A DNA stretch of 64,000 nucleotides from Nemertoderma westbladi (GCA_032718475.1 JAUCBJ010006660.1:41379-105378), one strand, 5' to 3'. Shown: positions 45,742-56,967, counted from the stretch's first letter. Numbers and translations are program-made. The notes: generated from the letters alone by a model not told the origin.

Positions 45742-47526
45742 TTAAATAATTATTTTATATTTTGTGCGTGGGAAGGGCGTCTCGCCCTCATTCCCACCCC
45801 CCTCAGTCCAAAACTTTGGACGACTAAAAACTCTCAGGTGCCCCTTCTTCCAGTAGGCACTCTCCTGCTGCCCTCCTATACGTCCTCTAACTCTTCGCCA
45901 CACTCTCTTCGGTGCCACCTTTGCTGGCCTCCCCCTTCGTATGTGCGCTGGCATTAGAGCCCTCGACGACCCCCGCTCGTCCCTCGGTATACGCGGTGTC
46001 TGCCCATGTAATGCCCCCTCGCACTGTGTCCGTCCTGCGTGTGTATGCAACACGCCTCCTTCTACTTTCCCGACTCCTTTATGTTTGCTAATGGGCTTCT
46101 CTGCCCCTGGTTTAGTCCTTTCATATCCTCTCCCTTTCCAACACTCTCCGGATCTGTGTCCTTTTACCACACATCGATGACATAGTCCGTTTGCGTCTGT
46201 GTAGGCTACACGATCTCGTTTGGGCAACGCTTGCCAGTACTTGCAACTCCTGGTCTTATGGGTTCCGTCCCGATGTAATTGACATTGGAATCCTGGATTA
46301 TAGCGTTTCCTGTATAGTCCTTCACGTATCGCGCTTAGGTTTATATGTACCGATTTAATGTTTTGGTTGTCTAGACTCGGCCTACTGGGTATATTGGGAT
46401 TGTGTTTATTTTTGGTGTTATTTTCTTTCTGTTCCTGCCACGGTGTGGCCCTGCTACCAGCTAACTGTGGACTAGCAGTCCCCTGTATGGCCGCGTGTGG
46501 TATCGACTGTCCGCACGACCTTCTCTCGTCCAAGGGGTCCGATGTTCTTGCTCCTATTGGGGTATATTGTTGATATTGTGATGGGGGAATGTCACCCTGT
46601 CCCCCCCCAGCCGGTATGTTTGGTACTGGGGTTGATGTTAATGTATTGGGGCCCATACATCTATCTCCAATAACTCTCCCCTCCCCTGGATATATGTTAT
46701 GTCCCTGTGTATTATAGTCATGCTGCTGTACCGATATAGGCCTACCCACTTCTTGCCTACCTACCGGTATGTACTCCGCGGCTCCTGGGTTTAACCCCGT
46801 CGCTCGCGCTACCCCATCGCCTACTCTATCCCTCCCAGCATGGCCTATAATAGTATGTGCAGTAAGGCCTACAGTATGTCCTGCAGTCTGCATGTGCCCT
46901 TTCGAACCGAAGTTTAATCTTCGCGAATCTCGAATCTCCCGGCGACTACCGCACTCTCGATCGGCAGCTATATCCCGTCGGGAAGCTTCTCTCCGATCCC
47001 CTCTCCTGTTCTCGACTCTGTATTGGTACGTCTTGTACCCCTCTCTTGGCGTCCGGTGCGTTTCTCCGGGGCGACGGCAATCTCCCGAAGTTCGACCCCA
47101 CTGGCTCCCTGACTCCATCTCTACTATCGACGGTTCGTTATCCGTCCTCGCACTCCTATCATTCGTGGCGACACTTCTTCTACTATCTTCTCTTCTTCTC
47201 TTTTCTGTGTAGTATTCCGGCTCGTGAGGTCTCTCGTCGACCTCCCGGTTAAACTCCACTCTTCTTCCTCCCTCTTCTAATCGGGCTCGACGCTTCGTCT
47301 GCCCTCTCGCGACGTCAACCTGCCTCTCTCTACTCGATCGCACGCCGCTGGGGATACTCGCAATCCCCCTATTACTCTCCGTCGCCGGGTGTTGCGGTTT
47401 ACCTAGCTCGGCCCGCGCATTATCCGCTGACGGCTGTGGGACACTCTCTGCCCCCCCCTCTCTCTCCACTAACTTCTCGCGGTGGGGTGTCGGTAGCCCC
47501 CCCCCACCCGCCACTTCTAACTTCAC
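45742..47526 (-). pseudogene. Element C gag C-terminal half (CCHC knuckle, no capsid core)
   Basis: A 594-codon open frame without an ATG at its start. It overlaps the upstream gag frame by about 107 nt in the +1 frame, so it is reached only by frameshifting or represents one original frame broken by an indel in a G run. It is Arg/Glu-rich, followed by Gly/Pro-rich sequence with PVPNIPAGGG, then QCQLHRDGTH, SCKYWQALPKRDRVAY and the knuckle CHRCVVKGHRSGEC (CX2CX4HX4C, near 46141-46189), then a basic tail. Compared with element D the DUF1759-like capsid segment between the Gly-rich part and QGTASPQ is missing. The conserved hairpin GGGCG-TCT-CGCCC (about 45776) encodes the last residues. Confidence 0.75.
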
Positions 47527-49423
47527 TATTTCTTACTATACCCCTCTTGTGGGGCATTCTCTGCCCCCCCTCTCTCGCCACTAATCTTATGTGGTGGGGC
47601 GCCGGCAGCCCCCCCCCCCACTCGCCACATCTAACTTCACTATCTCTCACTTCGTCTCTACACCCCTCTCTAGTCGACGCACTGTCTCTACTACGGCTGG
47701 GTCTATTCACCCCCGCCTCTCTCTCTACTACTGCGTGGCCCATCAGGCCTACTTCGGGTTGGCTCAACCCCGCTTCCCCCTGCCTACCAACTACGTGGCC
47801 TACCAGGCCGCCGTGGGGTTGGCTCAACCCTGCCACCTCCTGCCTACTAACTACGTGGCCTACCAGGCCACCGTCTGCCGGGTTATGTACGTCCGACACG
47901 CTCATATTAATAGCACCATTCCCAATATTATTTGTTAAATCAATTAAATTATTAGAATTTGAAACGGGATTATTATTTAAATTATTTAAATTACTTAGAT
48001 CACTACTATTCTCTAAACTTAAATTATTATTCGAATTATTTTTCGGGTTTGAATTGAAATTATTATTTAGAGTATTTGTATTTAAATTTAAATTACTACT
48101 ACCCGGTAAAATATTATTTCCTGTAATAAAGGGATTAGGGTTATTTACTACGGTACTATTAACATTAACTGTCTCTAACGTACTACTACTACACCCCCCG
48201 CCCGTACGGCTACACCAGTTCTGGCTCTCTCGCCCGGTGCCTGTAAGTGGGGGCTCCCTCTCTGATATTTTCAACCGCGACAGTTCTAGTCGGCGCTGTT
48301 TTAGTTTGGCCCGATATTGCACAAACTTCCCTATCCGGGCACACAAATCATCCCGCTCACGCTCACCCTCTATTTCTCTCTCTCTGCACTCTCGTATGTT
48401 TCGCTCGGCCGTCTCTCTCGCAAGCATCTCAGATCGACTCGCCGCCCAATCTCTACGCTCCTCGGCTCCCTTTCTATCCTCCCTTGTCCGCTCTAAAGAT
48501 GCGATTTTATCCCTCAGTCGCCACTCTAACTGTCTCTGCTCCCACGCCGCCTCTTCTATTTTAAACATCAGTTTTACCTTCCACACCCCTCTTTCTTTTG
48601 CGGAGGATGTAGCAGACTTATCGGTTGCGACGGACTCCCGTCGCCCCTCCGTCCTACCAACTTTCCCCCGCCTCCCGGAACTTCCTCCGACCGACGAGAC
48701 CGAATCCTCGGGTTTAGCCTCGGATTCGCCCTCCTCAGGTCTCTTCCAACCCACTAATTTTGCTCCCCGGGCATCGACTAAGTATGGCCCTATGTACACT
48801 ACACTAGGCTCCATACCCCCACATTCCCATAGTTCAAACAGTCCGAAGGCAACTCCCCACGCCCTCTCCTCGGCTAGTTCTCTCTGCCCAGAACACACTA
48901 GGTGATCAAGGTATCTGTTCGACTCACCTAGTCGTCTCCTCAGTCTCACCTCGTCTATCTTCGCCCCCTCCTTGGCCTCCTTTAGTAGTTCCCGGGTTGC
49001 GTTGTAGGCCCGTCGAAGTCGATCAGAAACCCCGACGTCCTCGTCGCCGACCTCTCCTCTGTCTCTCCGGGTCCGACGTCGTACCGGCGGCTCCACCGTT
49101 GCCGTTCCGGTGGGCCGTCCGTCGCCCTCGGCCTGTGGCGGGCCAGCGACATCGGTACGTCGACCCTCGCTCCGCGTCGACTCGTCTTTCTCTTCTCCTC
49201 TCGACTCGATCTCTCTACTCGACTCGCTCTCTCCTGGTAGACGACCCCCCACATCTTGGTTCGCCGTGTTGCTCGTTATCGACGTGGCGTCAACCTGCGT
49301 CGACGTGGTCGGCGTAGCATCGACCGGCGTCGTGGGTTCGTATCGTCTCGCCGTGGCCTCGCGGATCGTTAGGTCTCCGTCCGGGGTGCGCGGCGGTGTC
49401 GTTCCTCTCTCTCGACTCATCAT
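47420..49423 (-). CDS. Element C gag N-terminal half
   Basis: A 667-codon frame with two adjacent ATG codons (49423 and 49420). It has a Thr/Arg/Glu-rich start, SDRLRRAYNATRELLKEAKE (related to element D at 63200), FGLFELWECGGMEPSVVYIG, a long Arg/Glu coiled coil, an Asn/Leu-rich low-complexity stretch, and repeats of GLVGHVV-R---AGLSQP. It ends in Gly-rich sequence that duplicates the start of the next frame (EVRCGEWGGGLPAPH versus EVAGGGGLPTPH). It resembles the N-terminal arm of D Gag. It is a structural or RNA-binding protein by inference; no enzyme domain. Confidence 0.75.
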   Translation of the reverse strand: MMSRERGTTPPRTPDGDLTIREATARRYEPTTPVDATPTTSTQVDATSITSNTANQDVGGRLPGESESSREIESRGEEKDESTRSEGRRTDVAGPPQAEGDGRPTGTATVEPPVRRRTRRDRGEVGDEDVGVSDRLRRAYNATRELLKEAKEGAKIDEVRLRRRLGESNRYLDHLVCSGQRELAEERAWGVAFGLFELWECGGMEPSVVYIGPYLVDARGAKLVGWKRPEEGESEAKPEDSVSSVGGSSGRRGKVGRTEGRRESVATDKSATSSAKERGVWKVKLMFKIEEAAWEQRQLEWRLRDKIASLERTREDRKGAEERRDWAASRSEMLARETAERNIRECREREIEGERERDDLCARIGKFVQYRAKLKQRRLELSRLKISEREPPLTGTGRESQNWCSRTGGGCSSSTLETVNVNSTVVNNPNPFITGNNILPGSSNLNLNTNTLNNNFNSNPKNNSNNNLSLENSSDLSNLNNLNNNPVSNSNNLIDLTNNIGNGAINMSVSDVHNPADGGLVGHVVSRQEVAGLSQPHGGLVGHVVGRQGEAGLSQPEVGLMGHAVVEREAGVNRPSRSRDSASTREGCRDEVRDSEVRCGEWGGGLPAPHHIRLVAREGGQRMPHKRGIVRNSEVRSGGWGGATDTPPREVSGERGGGRECPTAVSG

Positions 49424-49550
49424 CGTCTTTGGTGTCTGGCAGCCACAGTCTGTCAGTTGGTTCGATCTAGTTCTATCACTGTCAGACTGTTAGGGCAGCT
49501 GCTAGGATTCTATCTCTGTCAGGGCAGCTGGGCGGATCTGATTCTATCAC

Positions 49551-50086
49551 TGTGACGGGATCTACGGATCCCGGTTTATCCGTTGGGTTTTCTATCCACG
49601 CGTCCCCGCCGTTGTGTGAAAGGTAAAATAGTTCTGGTGTCCGGTTATATGTATAAGGTATAATAGTCTGATATATATATAGTATAGTATGGCACAGTCA
49701 CCGGTAGATAAGTATGATGGCGGTAGCGGACGGTGATAGAAGTCACCGTTCCACCCTACTGAACTAACTGAGTAAACTGAATGAATATGATTACAGGTTA
49801 CTGGTTATATTGCACAGTGGCCTTATTGCTACTCAATCGATGCCTTTCCCCCCTCTGATTGGTTAATACCCCTGTTGGCACCCTTTGGAGTGTTTCCCTT
49901 CACTCCCTGTGTTCTCTCTCGGTTAGGGGTTTGGCCCCTGACCCCTATTGTGTGTGTCTCCTTTGGGGCCTATTGTCCCCGTTTACTGGGCTGACACGAG
50001 GTTGATTGGTAATCAACCTCGTGCTCCCAATATTGCTTTATGGCTCACTCTATGGGTTAGTGTTAGCGGAATTGGATAAGCTAACA
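49551..50086 (-). repeat. Element C 5' LTR
   Basis: 536 bp, the partner of 42920-43455 with about three substitutions. The 13-bp-stem hairpin is at 49995-50023. The leader between 49424 and 49550 contains short repeats of a GGGCAGCTG/TTCTATC type. Confidence 0.9.
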
Positions 50087-50945
50087 TCTTTGCTGGACAA
50101 CCCAAATTCCAAACTAAGTTGAATATGTCCGGAATTATGCAGGTTTGGAAATCTACCATAACGGCAGATTACTATGTAGCTGTGCGTTGTCCACCCCCCA
50201 GGATAAATCAGGAGCACAAAGTATAAGGTCAGTAAAAATGGTGGCTATAAAGAACTTCGCTACTACCCAAGTAGAACCTTATAACTGGGACGAGGACGAG
50301 AGCATCCAACAGCTTAAGATACCTCGATTCCAGACAGATTATCCTGGAGTGCAAATACTCATCGGCCAAAACGCGCATGAGGCGCTCGAGACATTGGAGA
50401 AACGGCCTGCTCAACCGCAGCCACTACAAACCTATGCGGTAAGAACTAGAGTAGGTTGGTACTTCACTGGCCCTTCCCGTAGAACTCTCAAAGAGAGATT
50501 ACCTCAACAACAGGTATACCAAGTAAAGGAATGGGAAGTGGAGAGCAGTGATGTGGACGATCCAACTGAGGGAACACCATACTCCTCAGATAATGACGAT
50601 ATTAACTCCAATGTAGATCAATGGAGACATTGCCTTGGGACGATTAATCCAGCCGACATCGCTTCCAGAGGAGCAACTCCTCAAGAACTGATAGATACTC
50701 CAGGCTGGTTAGGTGGATCCGACTTCTTAAGTAAAGAAGAAGAAGAATGGCCTCCTCATCTTACCACGGTGGAGATTAGACAGGCCAAGGGAGCGGAGAA
50801 AGTAACACAACAACTCAATCGCCCCGCTAGTCGTTTATGTTTACTGGAAAGAGACCGAAAACTGTCCGGAAACTATGGAAGGCAAGATACTCTTCCTACG
50901 AACACTTCCCTAATCCGACAAATATCTAGGGACTCCATAACGTAA
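50087..50945 (+). pseudogene. Copy B protease end and post-RNase H segment
   Basis: Continues copy B after element C: the protease C-terminal part, VGWYFTGPSRRTL, KEWEVESS, then the deletion junction and WRHCLGTINPADIASRG (about 50624-50670), ending at 50945. A 2-bp gain relative to copy A near 50180 (GTAGCTGTGCG versus GTAGGTGCG) shifts the frame, so even without element C the protease would be truncated. Confidence 0.85.
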
Positions 50946-52574
50946 TAACATATGGAGTGGGCGTGTGACTATATCATTTTATATTTGTTTTTATTTTATA
51001 TTTATGTATGTATTATTATGTAATTTTATTATAATCGTTTCCTTTAATTTTATTTAGTAGAATGTTATTTTAGTGATTATTTAGTAGATTAGTGCAATAT
51101 ATTAGTGTTTATTACGTACGTAATTACTTATAATATATTTAGTGCGACGGCGAGAAATAATTATTTTTTCTCTTTCCTTACTGTCCATATCATATTATAA
51201 ATACGTGACTACAGTAAGATGAAATGTCCGTACTTATTAAAGTACAATAAAGCTCCTACTATACTTAAGTATTATTGGTAGGCAGAGTATTAGGAATGCA
51301 AAGTTCAGATCCTCGTGTCTCGGCTAAACCAAGCTCTGGGTAGACCTTGGAAACGACTTGCCTCTTCACACTGACATTGCTTCGTGCGATATTGCTCTTC
51401 TACGTTATATTAAATAATACATATAGTAGCGTGATGTCCCTATAACAGTAGCGTAAAACGCAAATAAATCTGTTAAACCTTTTGACCATCTGTAATTCTA
51501 GTCGATTAAGATATCGCGGCACCCACCGATATACTTGAAAGACAAATTCTAGAATCAGTGGTTAACGTCCCCAGACAAGTTCTGGAATAAATCGGTGCCC
51601 ATCTTAAATATTAATTTAATATTTATTAAAATCTGTAAAATTCAGATCCTTTAAAATTTCTAGTCAATTAAGATATCGCAGCACTTACCGATACTCTTAA
51701 AGGACAATTTTATAGAATTAAGGATCCTCAGTCCCCAGACATGCTCTGGAATAAAAATTGTGTCAATTTTAACATCAAATAATAAAATTCACAGGAATAA
51801 ATTTAAATTCATATTTTAAATGAATTTATTAAACTGTCATTTTTATACAATTTATAACATTCCCAAAATTCCATTAATTAATAGATCATGGGAGCGGAGA
51901 TTCATCCTATTGAGTGTATTAGAGTGCGAGAATCTCCAACATATAGTCAATAGCCGATAAAATTAATAAAATCATGCATAAAGAGGATATTGACAATTAA
52001 AGAATTACTATTAAATAGCATTCCAGATCTGTATGCATGAGAATTACCCTAATTCTACCGCTAGCTTTCCATAATGTCACCATAGCAACACCCACGCTAG
52101 AATTAGAAGCAAGTTAAAAGAACAATAGAAAGCTTGTCCCATTGCATAGCATAGAGAATACATAGCACACTGTTAGTATCCAAGGATACACAATAATAAC
52201 GTGACATTCTGGAAGGCACTGACTAACGGACAAATGGCTTGTATGTGTACAATTGGTGACAGTTGTGTGGAATTTGTGCGTTTACAGGTGAATGTTACTG
52301 CTAAAGTATGTTTACAGTAGCTAGTCGCAATTGTGAAAGTAGCCCAACTCTCCTATAGAAAGAACCTAAAGTGGATTCAAGCCTTTGGGACGGACAGTGG
52401 AGTGACTTGTGCCGGTTATCGTTGTCGTGCTGTTGCTACATGTTGGCGTAAACACCGCGACGACGATACATCGGCGCTGAGAATCCCACTGTCCGGGGGC
52501 AAAGAAGGTAGGCAGCGACGCCCGCTCGCCTAAACATAAACTCATTATAATATTAATCAACCCAAATAGCAGAT
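50946..52574 (+). other. Non-coding block between gag-protease and accessory ORFs (copy B)
   Basis: Matches 17067-18695 of copy A almost base for base with scattered changes and small indels. Includes the 162-bp direct repeat (about 51498 and 51660) and its CCAGA..TCTGG hairpins. Only a non-ATG 66-codon frame is present, which I do not call. Confidence 0.6.
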
Positions 52575-53570
52575 ATGACGGAGTTGATAGAAGATGATCT
52601 TGGTATCAGGGAGCGATATACTCTAACTTTACAAGCATTTGTGGATAGCTTGATACGCGGTGAAGCCGATCCAACCATTACGGAGGACGATGGTCGTTAT
52701 ATCGAACCGCCGCTGTCCCAAGAGCAACTTACGCGTGAATTGGACTATCGAAAATTCACCGCTCGCTATACGCATCGTAATGGTACGTATATGGACTTCT
52801 TAACTACCGGCCATCCTATCGATTTACATGATACGGACGATGTAGACACCGAAAGGGAAATGGTTCTATTTGGATATCATACCCGGCGGAGTCGTAACGA
52901 TAGGCCGAGAATAGAACACGAAAATTCTATTTGTAATAGACTGGAAAGAGAAAACGTTGAAGAACCGGATAAACGCATCGACTTCAACAAATACCTAGAA
53001 TTTTTGAGAGAAACCTATCTCAACATCGCCAGTCAGCAGAACCTAGAGACTCGATATCCTCAAGGTATACATCATGACCCTATGGTAGAACTCAAACGGC
53101 TCTATTTCACTATGATGTATCTTACCGCCGCTCGTCCACTACCTGTTATCCCGGATAGTTTTGAACAAATGGAAGAATATTGCGGAGCTGGAGAACGATC
53201 ACCCGCGTTTCCTCTACAGGACGTACGTCTTTGGCATTGTTGTGACGAATGCCCTAGACCCAACCAACAAACTGAAAGACATAAACATCCGCGGAGACGT
53301 TGCGCTAAACATAATTTTACGCGTTATACTTACGGGAGTTTCGAGCGAAACCTGTTCGACCTATCACCTACGATCGCTCGTCTTAAACGATCACTAAATA
53401 AACCCATGATCAGAGTTCCGGAATACTCGGTCAGGCCTCCTCGTTTCCCAGTGAGACTTCGGACTCTTGGTCCTGGCAGTATCACTGATCCTCCCGAACT
53501 ATATTCGCTGTTCCTATTTCCACGAAAAACCGGCGATGGAAATTTATTGTGCATATTGCAGACTCAATAA
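52575..53570 (+). CDS. Accessory ORF2 (copy B), intact 331 codons
   Basis: ATG at 52575 (context GATATGACG). The protein starts acidic (MTELIEDDLGIRERY), then REQL-like and TARYTHRNGTYMDFL, an Arg-rich middle (NRLERENVEEPDKRIDF), YLEFLRETYLNI, then a Cys/His-rich segment CCDECPRPNQQ ... HKHPRRRCAKH (about residues 220-250) that may bind metal, and a basic Pro-rich end. No signal peptide, membrane helix or enzyme motif. I do not recognise a family. It overlaps ORF3 by 35 nt (to its ATG). Conservation of the frame against copy A (apart from the approximately 13-base deletion there) suggests it was maintained. Possible roles are nucleic-acid binding or a Gag-like cofactor; both are inference. 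Confidence 0.8.
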   Translation: MTELIEDDLGIRERYTLTLQAFVDSLIRGEADPTITEDDGRYIEPPLSQEQLTRELDYRKFTARYTHRNGTYMDFLTTGHPIDLHDTDDVDTEREMVLFGYHTRRSRNDRPRIEHENSICNRLERENVEEPDKRIDFNKYLEFLRETYLNIASQQNLETRYPQGIHHDPMVELKRLYFTMMYLTAARPLPVIPDSFEQMEEYCGAGERSPAFPLQDVRLWHCCDECPRPNQQTERHKHPRRRCAKHNFTRYTYGSFERNLFDLSPTIARLKRSLNKPMIRVPEYSVRPPRFPVRLRTLGPGSITDPPELYSLFLFPRKTGDGNLLCILQTQ

Positions 53571-54384
53571 CTTGCACATTTTTGCGGTTTGCCCTCAATT
53601 TATGACTCAATGTCACCATTGTCAACTAAAGGGACACGCCAGTTTCGATTGCCCTTTTAATCACGATTTGGAAAGCGTAGATGAAATGATTACACTACGT
53701 TACATCAGAGCTTGGGAAGCGAACACTGATTTACATTGTGATTCGCGCCATCGTTATTATCCTGGACGCGCTTACGAAGGAGTTTATGCGTTCCATCCTT
53801 ATCTATTAGCTTCTGTCGAACAGAAATCACGCATATCGAGTTACGAGCTACTGAAGCGCGTTGGAGAATGTATTTCAACCAAGTTCGTACGCAAATTTCT
53901 CAGGAGTGTTAATCCTAGCGACCTTCATTCCTATAACTTAATCAATTATATCCGTCAGGATCCGGACTATGGAGACTTATTTGTTAACTCACACCCCGAG
54001 TTACAGGAAGTGTATCGACGACCTTACGAATACCGAGCCCACGAACGCGAGTTGGAAAGAACCATTAAACCCAGGAGGTTTCTGACTGCCTATGGTCCAC
54101 CCACGGCTCTCGTTCAGACCACTCGTAAAGGACCCGTCAGAGCGGCTGTCCTAAAACGTGCTCTCAAGGCCGTTAGACCCCTCTCCCCAGACGTTGATGT
54201 CAATCAACCCGGCACTTCGACTGGCGGATACACCGACCATAATCCTACACCCTCTGATGCAATCATATTGCACCCTTCACCCATGAGTTATAGCCCTCCT
54301 TGTAAAGTGGCTCGCCCCAAAGAGAAAAAGACTCTGGCCAGCTTTAAAAAACTGCGTAAACGCCGTCCGCGCAAGAAAGACTAA
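53536..54384 (+). CDS. Accessory ORF3 (copy B): zinc-knuckle protein in env position
   Basis: 282 codons, same length as in copy A. Same CAYC...H...C and CHHCQLKGHASFDC motifs at residues 5-39, a central part with YYPGRAYEGVYAFHPYL, and a basic end LRKRRPRKKD. Differences from copy A are scattered substitutions without any indel, whereas ORF2 of copy A is broken. The ATG (context GCGATGG) lies inside the end of ORF2 in the +1 frame, so translation could be by reinitiation, leaky scanning or from a spliced RNA. Not an env gene: no hydrophobic segment. Confidence 0.82.
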   Translation: MEIYCAYCRLNNLHIFAVCPQFMTQCHHCQLKGHASFDCPFNHDLESVDEMITLRYIRAWEANTDLHCDSRHRYYPGRAYEGVYAFHPYLLASVEQKSRISSYELLKRVGECISTKFVRKFLRSVNPSDLHSYNLINYIRQDPDYGDLFVNSHPELQEVYRRPYEYRAHERELERTIKPRRFLTAYGPPTALVQTTRKGPVRAAVLKRALKAVRPLSPDVDVNQPGTSTGGYTDHNPTPSDAIILHPSPMSYSPPCKVARPKEKKTLASFKKLRKRRPRKKD

Positions 54385-54462
54385 CTGTTTAGAGTATTTA
54401 CGTATATTAGAAACTGTGATTTTTGTATATTTATAGACTCAAATCCCATTTTCTGGGAGCGG

Positions 54463-55690
54463 TGTAAAAGCTTTTGTGGGATGTAACTGGTCCTTTTGCT
54501 TTGCAATCCAGTTCCCCCCCCCCCAGGCGCTGGAATACTCTAAAAAGCTCTCTAACTCGAATGATGCAAAGCGACCGGCTGATTGGCTGATTTGTTATAC
54601 GAGGGGCTCTTTGCTATGTTCTATCGGCCAACCAGAGCTATAGCAGCAGAGTATGCAACCAGGGCAACCGAGCGGAGTGACTCATTTTGTGTGTTGGCCA
54701 AGGGCTGCAAAAATCCTGATAGTTCGGCATTTAGATATTCGTGGAACCTGTGGAATCTGGTGTTCTGCCAATGAGAGCTATCCCTCTCTGTGTAAAAAGA
54801 TACCTGCAACGGTGTTAGAGTCAGAGAGTGTTTTTGTTACTGTTGTGTTGTTTCTATCTAGGCCAGGAACACCGGCTCTAGAGTCAATTCGTTTCAGACT
54901 TTAGAAGAAACATTAGTAGGCTTAGATTATAGAGCGTATAACTGTTATCGGCTCAATCGGCACATACATTGTCATATCATATCTTAACCTACCGTCTTAA
55001 TGCTTTTACTGTTGTTATTATTTTGTATCAGTTGGTTGAATATTATTTGGAGAACATCTATAAAGAACCCAAATTTCCCAATTTTCTTGATACACTACAG
55101 GTTAGAGAGACAGGTTACATATAGCGATTGCGACTTATATTATCGTGGTTTGTAGTGAGTTTAATGCTATTTGATAGGCACTACATGAGTCAATTGCTGT
55201 TCTCTTTATGTATGATAAAATTCATTGACGGTCGGCAGATTAGTGAGCAGTATTGTGTGTTACCGGTAGTGTGCATGATTGTGGCTGATAACTAAGCATT
55301 TCCTAAAGAATGCGCCTCATACGTGAATCATAAGCCTTACCAACTTACCGTTGTGTTTAGTACAAGTCATATCTCTGTTTACCTAGATAGAGCGCCACGT
55401 CCTAAAGGAACTGTTAATATTTCCCGAAAGTGAATAATATTGGTCAGAAATTATTTATTAACGGTCAATCGAATAATACAGTAAGCTTACACTGCAATAA
55501 CAATCTAAGCCCTCCGAATCCAGTCTCCCGGGTATATCCAGCGGGTGAATGGACGCGCACTAGGCTGGCTTCGGCTAATGTTGTGTTTATTGGTATTAAA
55601 TACTTGTCATTTTCTAAAGTCTATTTATAAACCAAAAGACATATAAATTTTGGCAGGTTAAACTGCTAAAGGTCTTCAAAAGCGCGTACA
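54463..55690 (+). repeat. Copy B 3' LTR
   Basis: 1228 bp, preceded by the purine-rich CTGGGAGCGG and followed by AGTCC. Differs from the 5' LTR at about seven positions (for example GTGTGCAG versus GTGAGCAG near 55243) and by two extra C near 54518. Confidence 0.9.
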
Positions 55691-56030
55691 AGTCCATTCC
55701 CACTATGATGGATACCTTCCGGACGTCCACTTCCGGTATCGAGAAATCGATCTCGTCCAGGAATCTGTATTGCTTGACCTCGATGTTAGTGGGTCGCCTG
55801 GCATTTATATTAATCGATTCTATAATCTGAATGGGGTCGATGGTCGCCCCATAGTTACATCCCGGTGCTATTGCTGATATCTCGCACCGTCCCGTCCTCA
55901 CCTCCAGGATCTCATCCGTGCTGGAGATAGTAGTTACCGCCATCCTGCTCGGCCTCGCCTGTAACCTTATATCCTCGGCCACCCAATTCTCCACCAATGT
56001 GAAGGCTGCTCCGCTGTCGACCAGCATCAA
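55691..56030 (-). pseudogene. Element D aspartic protease, N-terminal part
   Basis: Minus-strand frame with LVDSGAAFTLVENWVAEDI, the DSGA active-site motif of retropepsin-like proteases in BEL/Pao elements, then VKQYRFLDEIDFSIP and IIVGMD, where copy B enters. The reading continues in frame at 36019. The protease would process Gag of element D. Confidence 0.75.
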
Positions 56031-56962
56031 CGTCGTAACTGATCAACCACTTTCTCCCATCACCCTCACCGGTACCACCCCGAGTAGTACCGTTCCCCTT
56101 CTCTTCGCTCCTACGGTGCTTGTCGCCATCGTTTGGCCTTTGCCTTGACCGAATTTTGTGTCTCCTTACATTGCTTAGCCTTGTGTCCGCCCGCCACACA
56201 TCAATGACAGATTCCACTTTTATTCGCGTATTCTACCTGGTCTTGTTTGGGTAATGCTTGCCAATATCTGCAGTTCATGGTCTGAGGAAGTGCGTTCGAG
56301 TGTAGTTGGCATTTGTTTCTCGGATTATAGCCTTCCCTATACAGCGCGCTGCGTATCGCACGTATATTCATACTTAGCTCTCTACTGTTCTTATTATTTG
56401 GGTTTGGTCTACTGGGCGTGTTGGGGTTATATTTATTTGTGTTGTTAATTTTTCCCTGTCCATGCCATGGTGTGGCCCTACCCCTGGCTATCTGTGGACT
56501 AGCAGTCCCCTGTGTCGTCGCGTATGGTAGCGATTGTCTCAGCTTTGGTAATGCATTTGCCGCACTATGTTCTGGTTTTGGCCTGTTATATTCGGTCTTC
56601 AGTGCCCTCCCCAGACTATCCTCGCTGTAGACTGGGTCCGTGATCAACTCTGCTTCATAATTGAGGAAGTTCGACATTTCCTCTAGGCCCGGTTCCGCAC
56701 CTTTCTTCTCCCGGGTGGAGAAGGCGATCTTCCTCCATTTGTTCCTTAGCCAGATTGGCAGTGCCTGCGCTATCGTGGTAATGTTATTCGATGCATTGAG
56801 TTCGTATGGCGCATCCAAGGTCTTTAGCACGATCAGCGCCTTCTCGACCTTATTCGCGAAAGTCTTTATACTAACTAACTAACTATACTATCTTTATACT
56901 AACAGGGTTATCCTGTAGGCCACCCGATGTTATTCCCCTCAAGGTCTGCCGGATGATCTTGG
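56031..56962 (-). pseudogene. Element D gag: capsid C-terminus and broken zinc knuckle
   Basis: Minus-strand frame with LKTLDAPYELNASN, TIAQALPIWLRNKW and FLNYEAELI (capsid, DUF1759-like), then QGTASPQ, a Pro/Asn-rich linker, NKCQLHSNALPQTMNCRYWQ and the start of a CCHC knuckle. The knuckle is broken by a TGA codon after its first CH (near 56203). The sequence then runs through decayed frames into the protease. The upstream half of the capsid is at 58152-58536, separated by a solo LTR. Confidence 0.75.
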
Positions 56963-56967
56963 CTGGG

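Larger units (their letters stand above)
42920..50086 (-). mobile_element. BEL/Pao element C (7.2 kb, strongly reduced, nested in copy B)
   Basis: 536-bp LTRs at 42920-43455 and 49551-50086. Flanking 5-bp repeat TCTTT (42915-42919 and 50087-50091); removing C with one repeat restores the copy B frame as seen in copy A. Coding strand is minus. It encodes only gag-like arms and a CCHC knuckle; capsid core, protease, RT, RNase H and integrase are missing. Between the ORF end and the 3' LTR lies about 2.3 kb of hairpin arrays. The LTRs differ at about three positions, so it is young and non-autonomous. Confidence 0.9.
36025..55690 (+). mobile_element. BEL/Pao LTR retrotransposon copy B, interrupted by element C
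   Basis: LTRs at 36025-37250 and 54463-55690, flanked by AGTCC (36020-36024 and 55691-55695). Same family and layout as copy A. Inserted into the protease region of element D in the opposite orientation. It contains element C (42920-50086) in its own protease region. Without C it is about 12.5 kb. By eye the LTRs differ at about seven positions plus a C-run length change. The polymerase deletion is identical to copy A. Confidence 0.9.

Noticed and set aside
47436-48905. 489-codon plus-strand frame opposite the element C gag
   Set aside because: It is a Ser/Leu/Pro-rich shadow of the Arg/Glu/Asn-rich gag frame on the minus strand, which matches element D at the protein level.
52333-52533. 66-codon frame upstream of ORF2 in copy B
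   Set aside because: It starts with GTG, and copy A shows no matching ATG-initiated frame; treated as non-coding.
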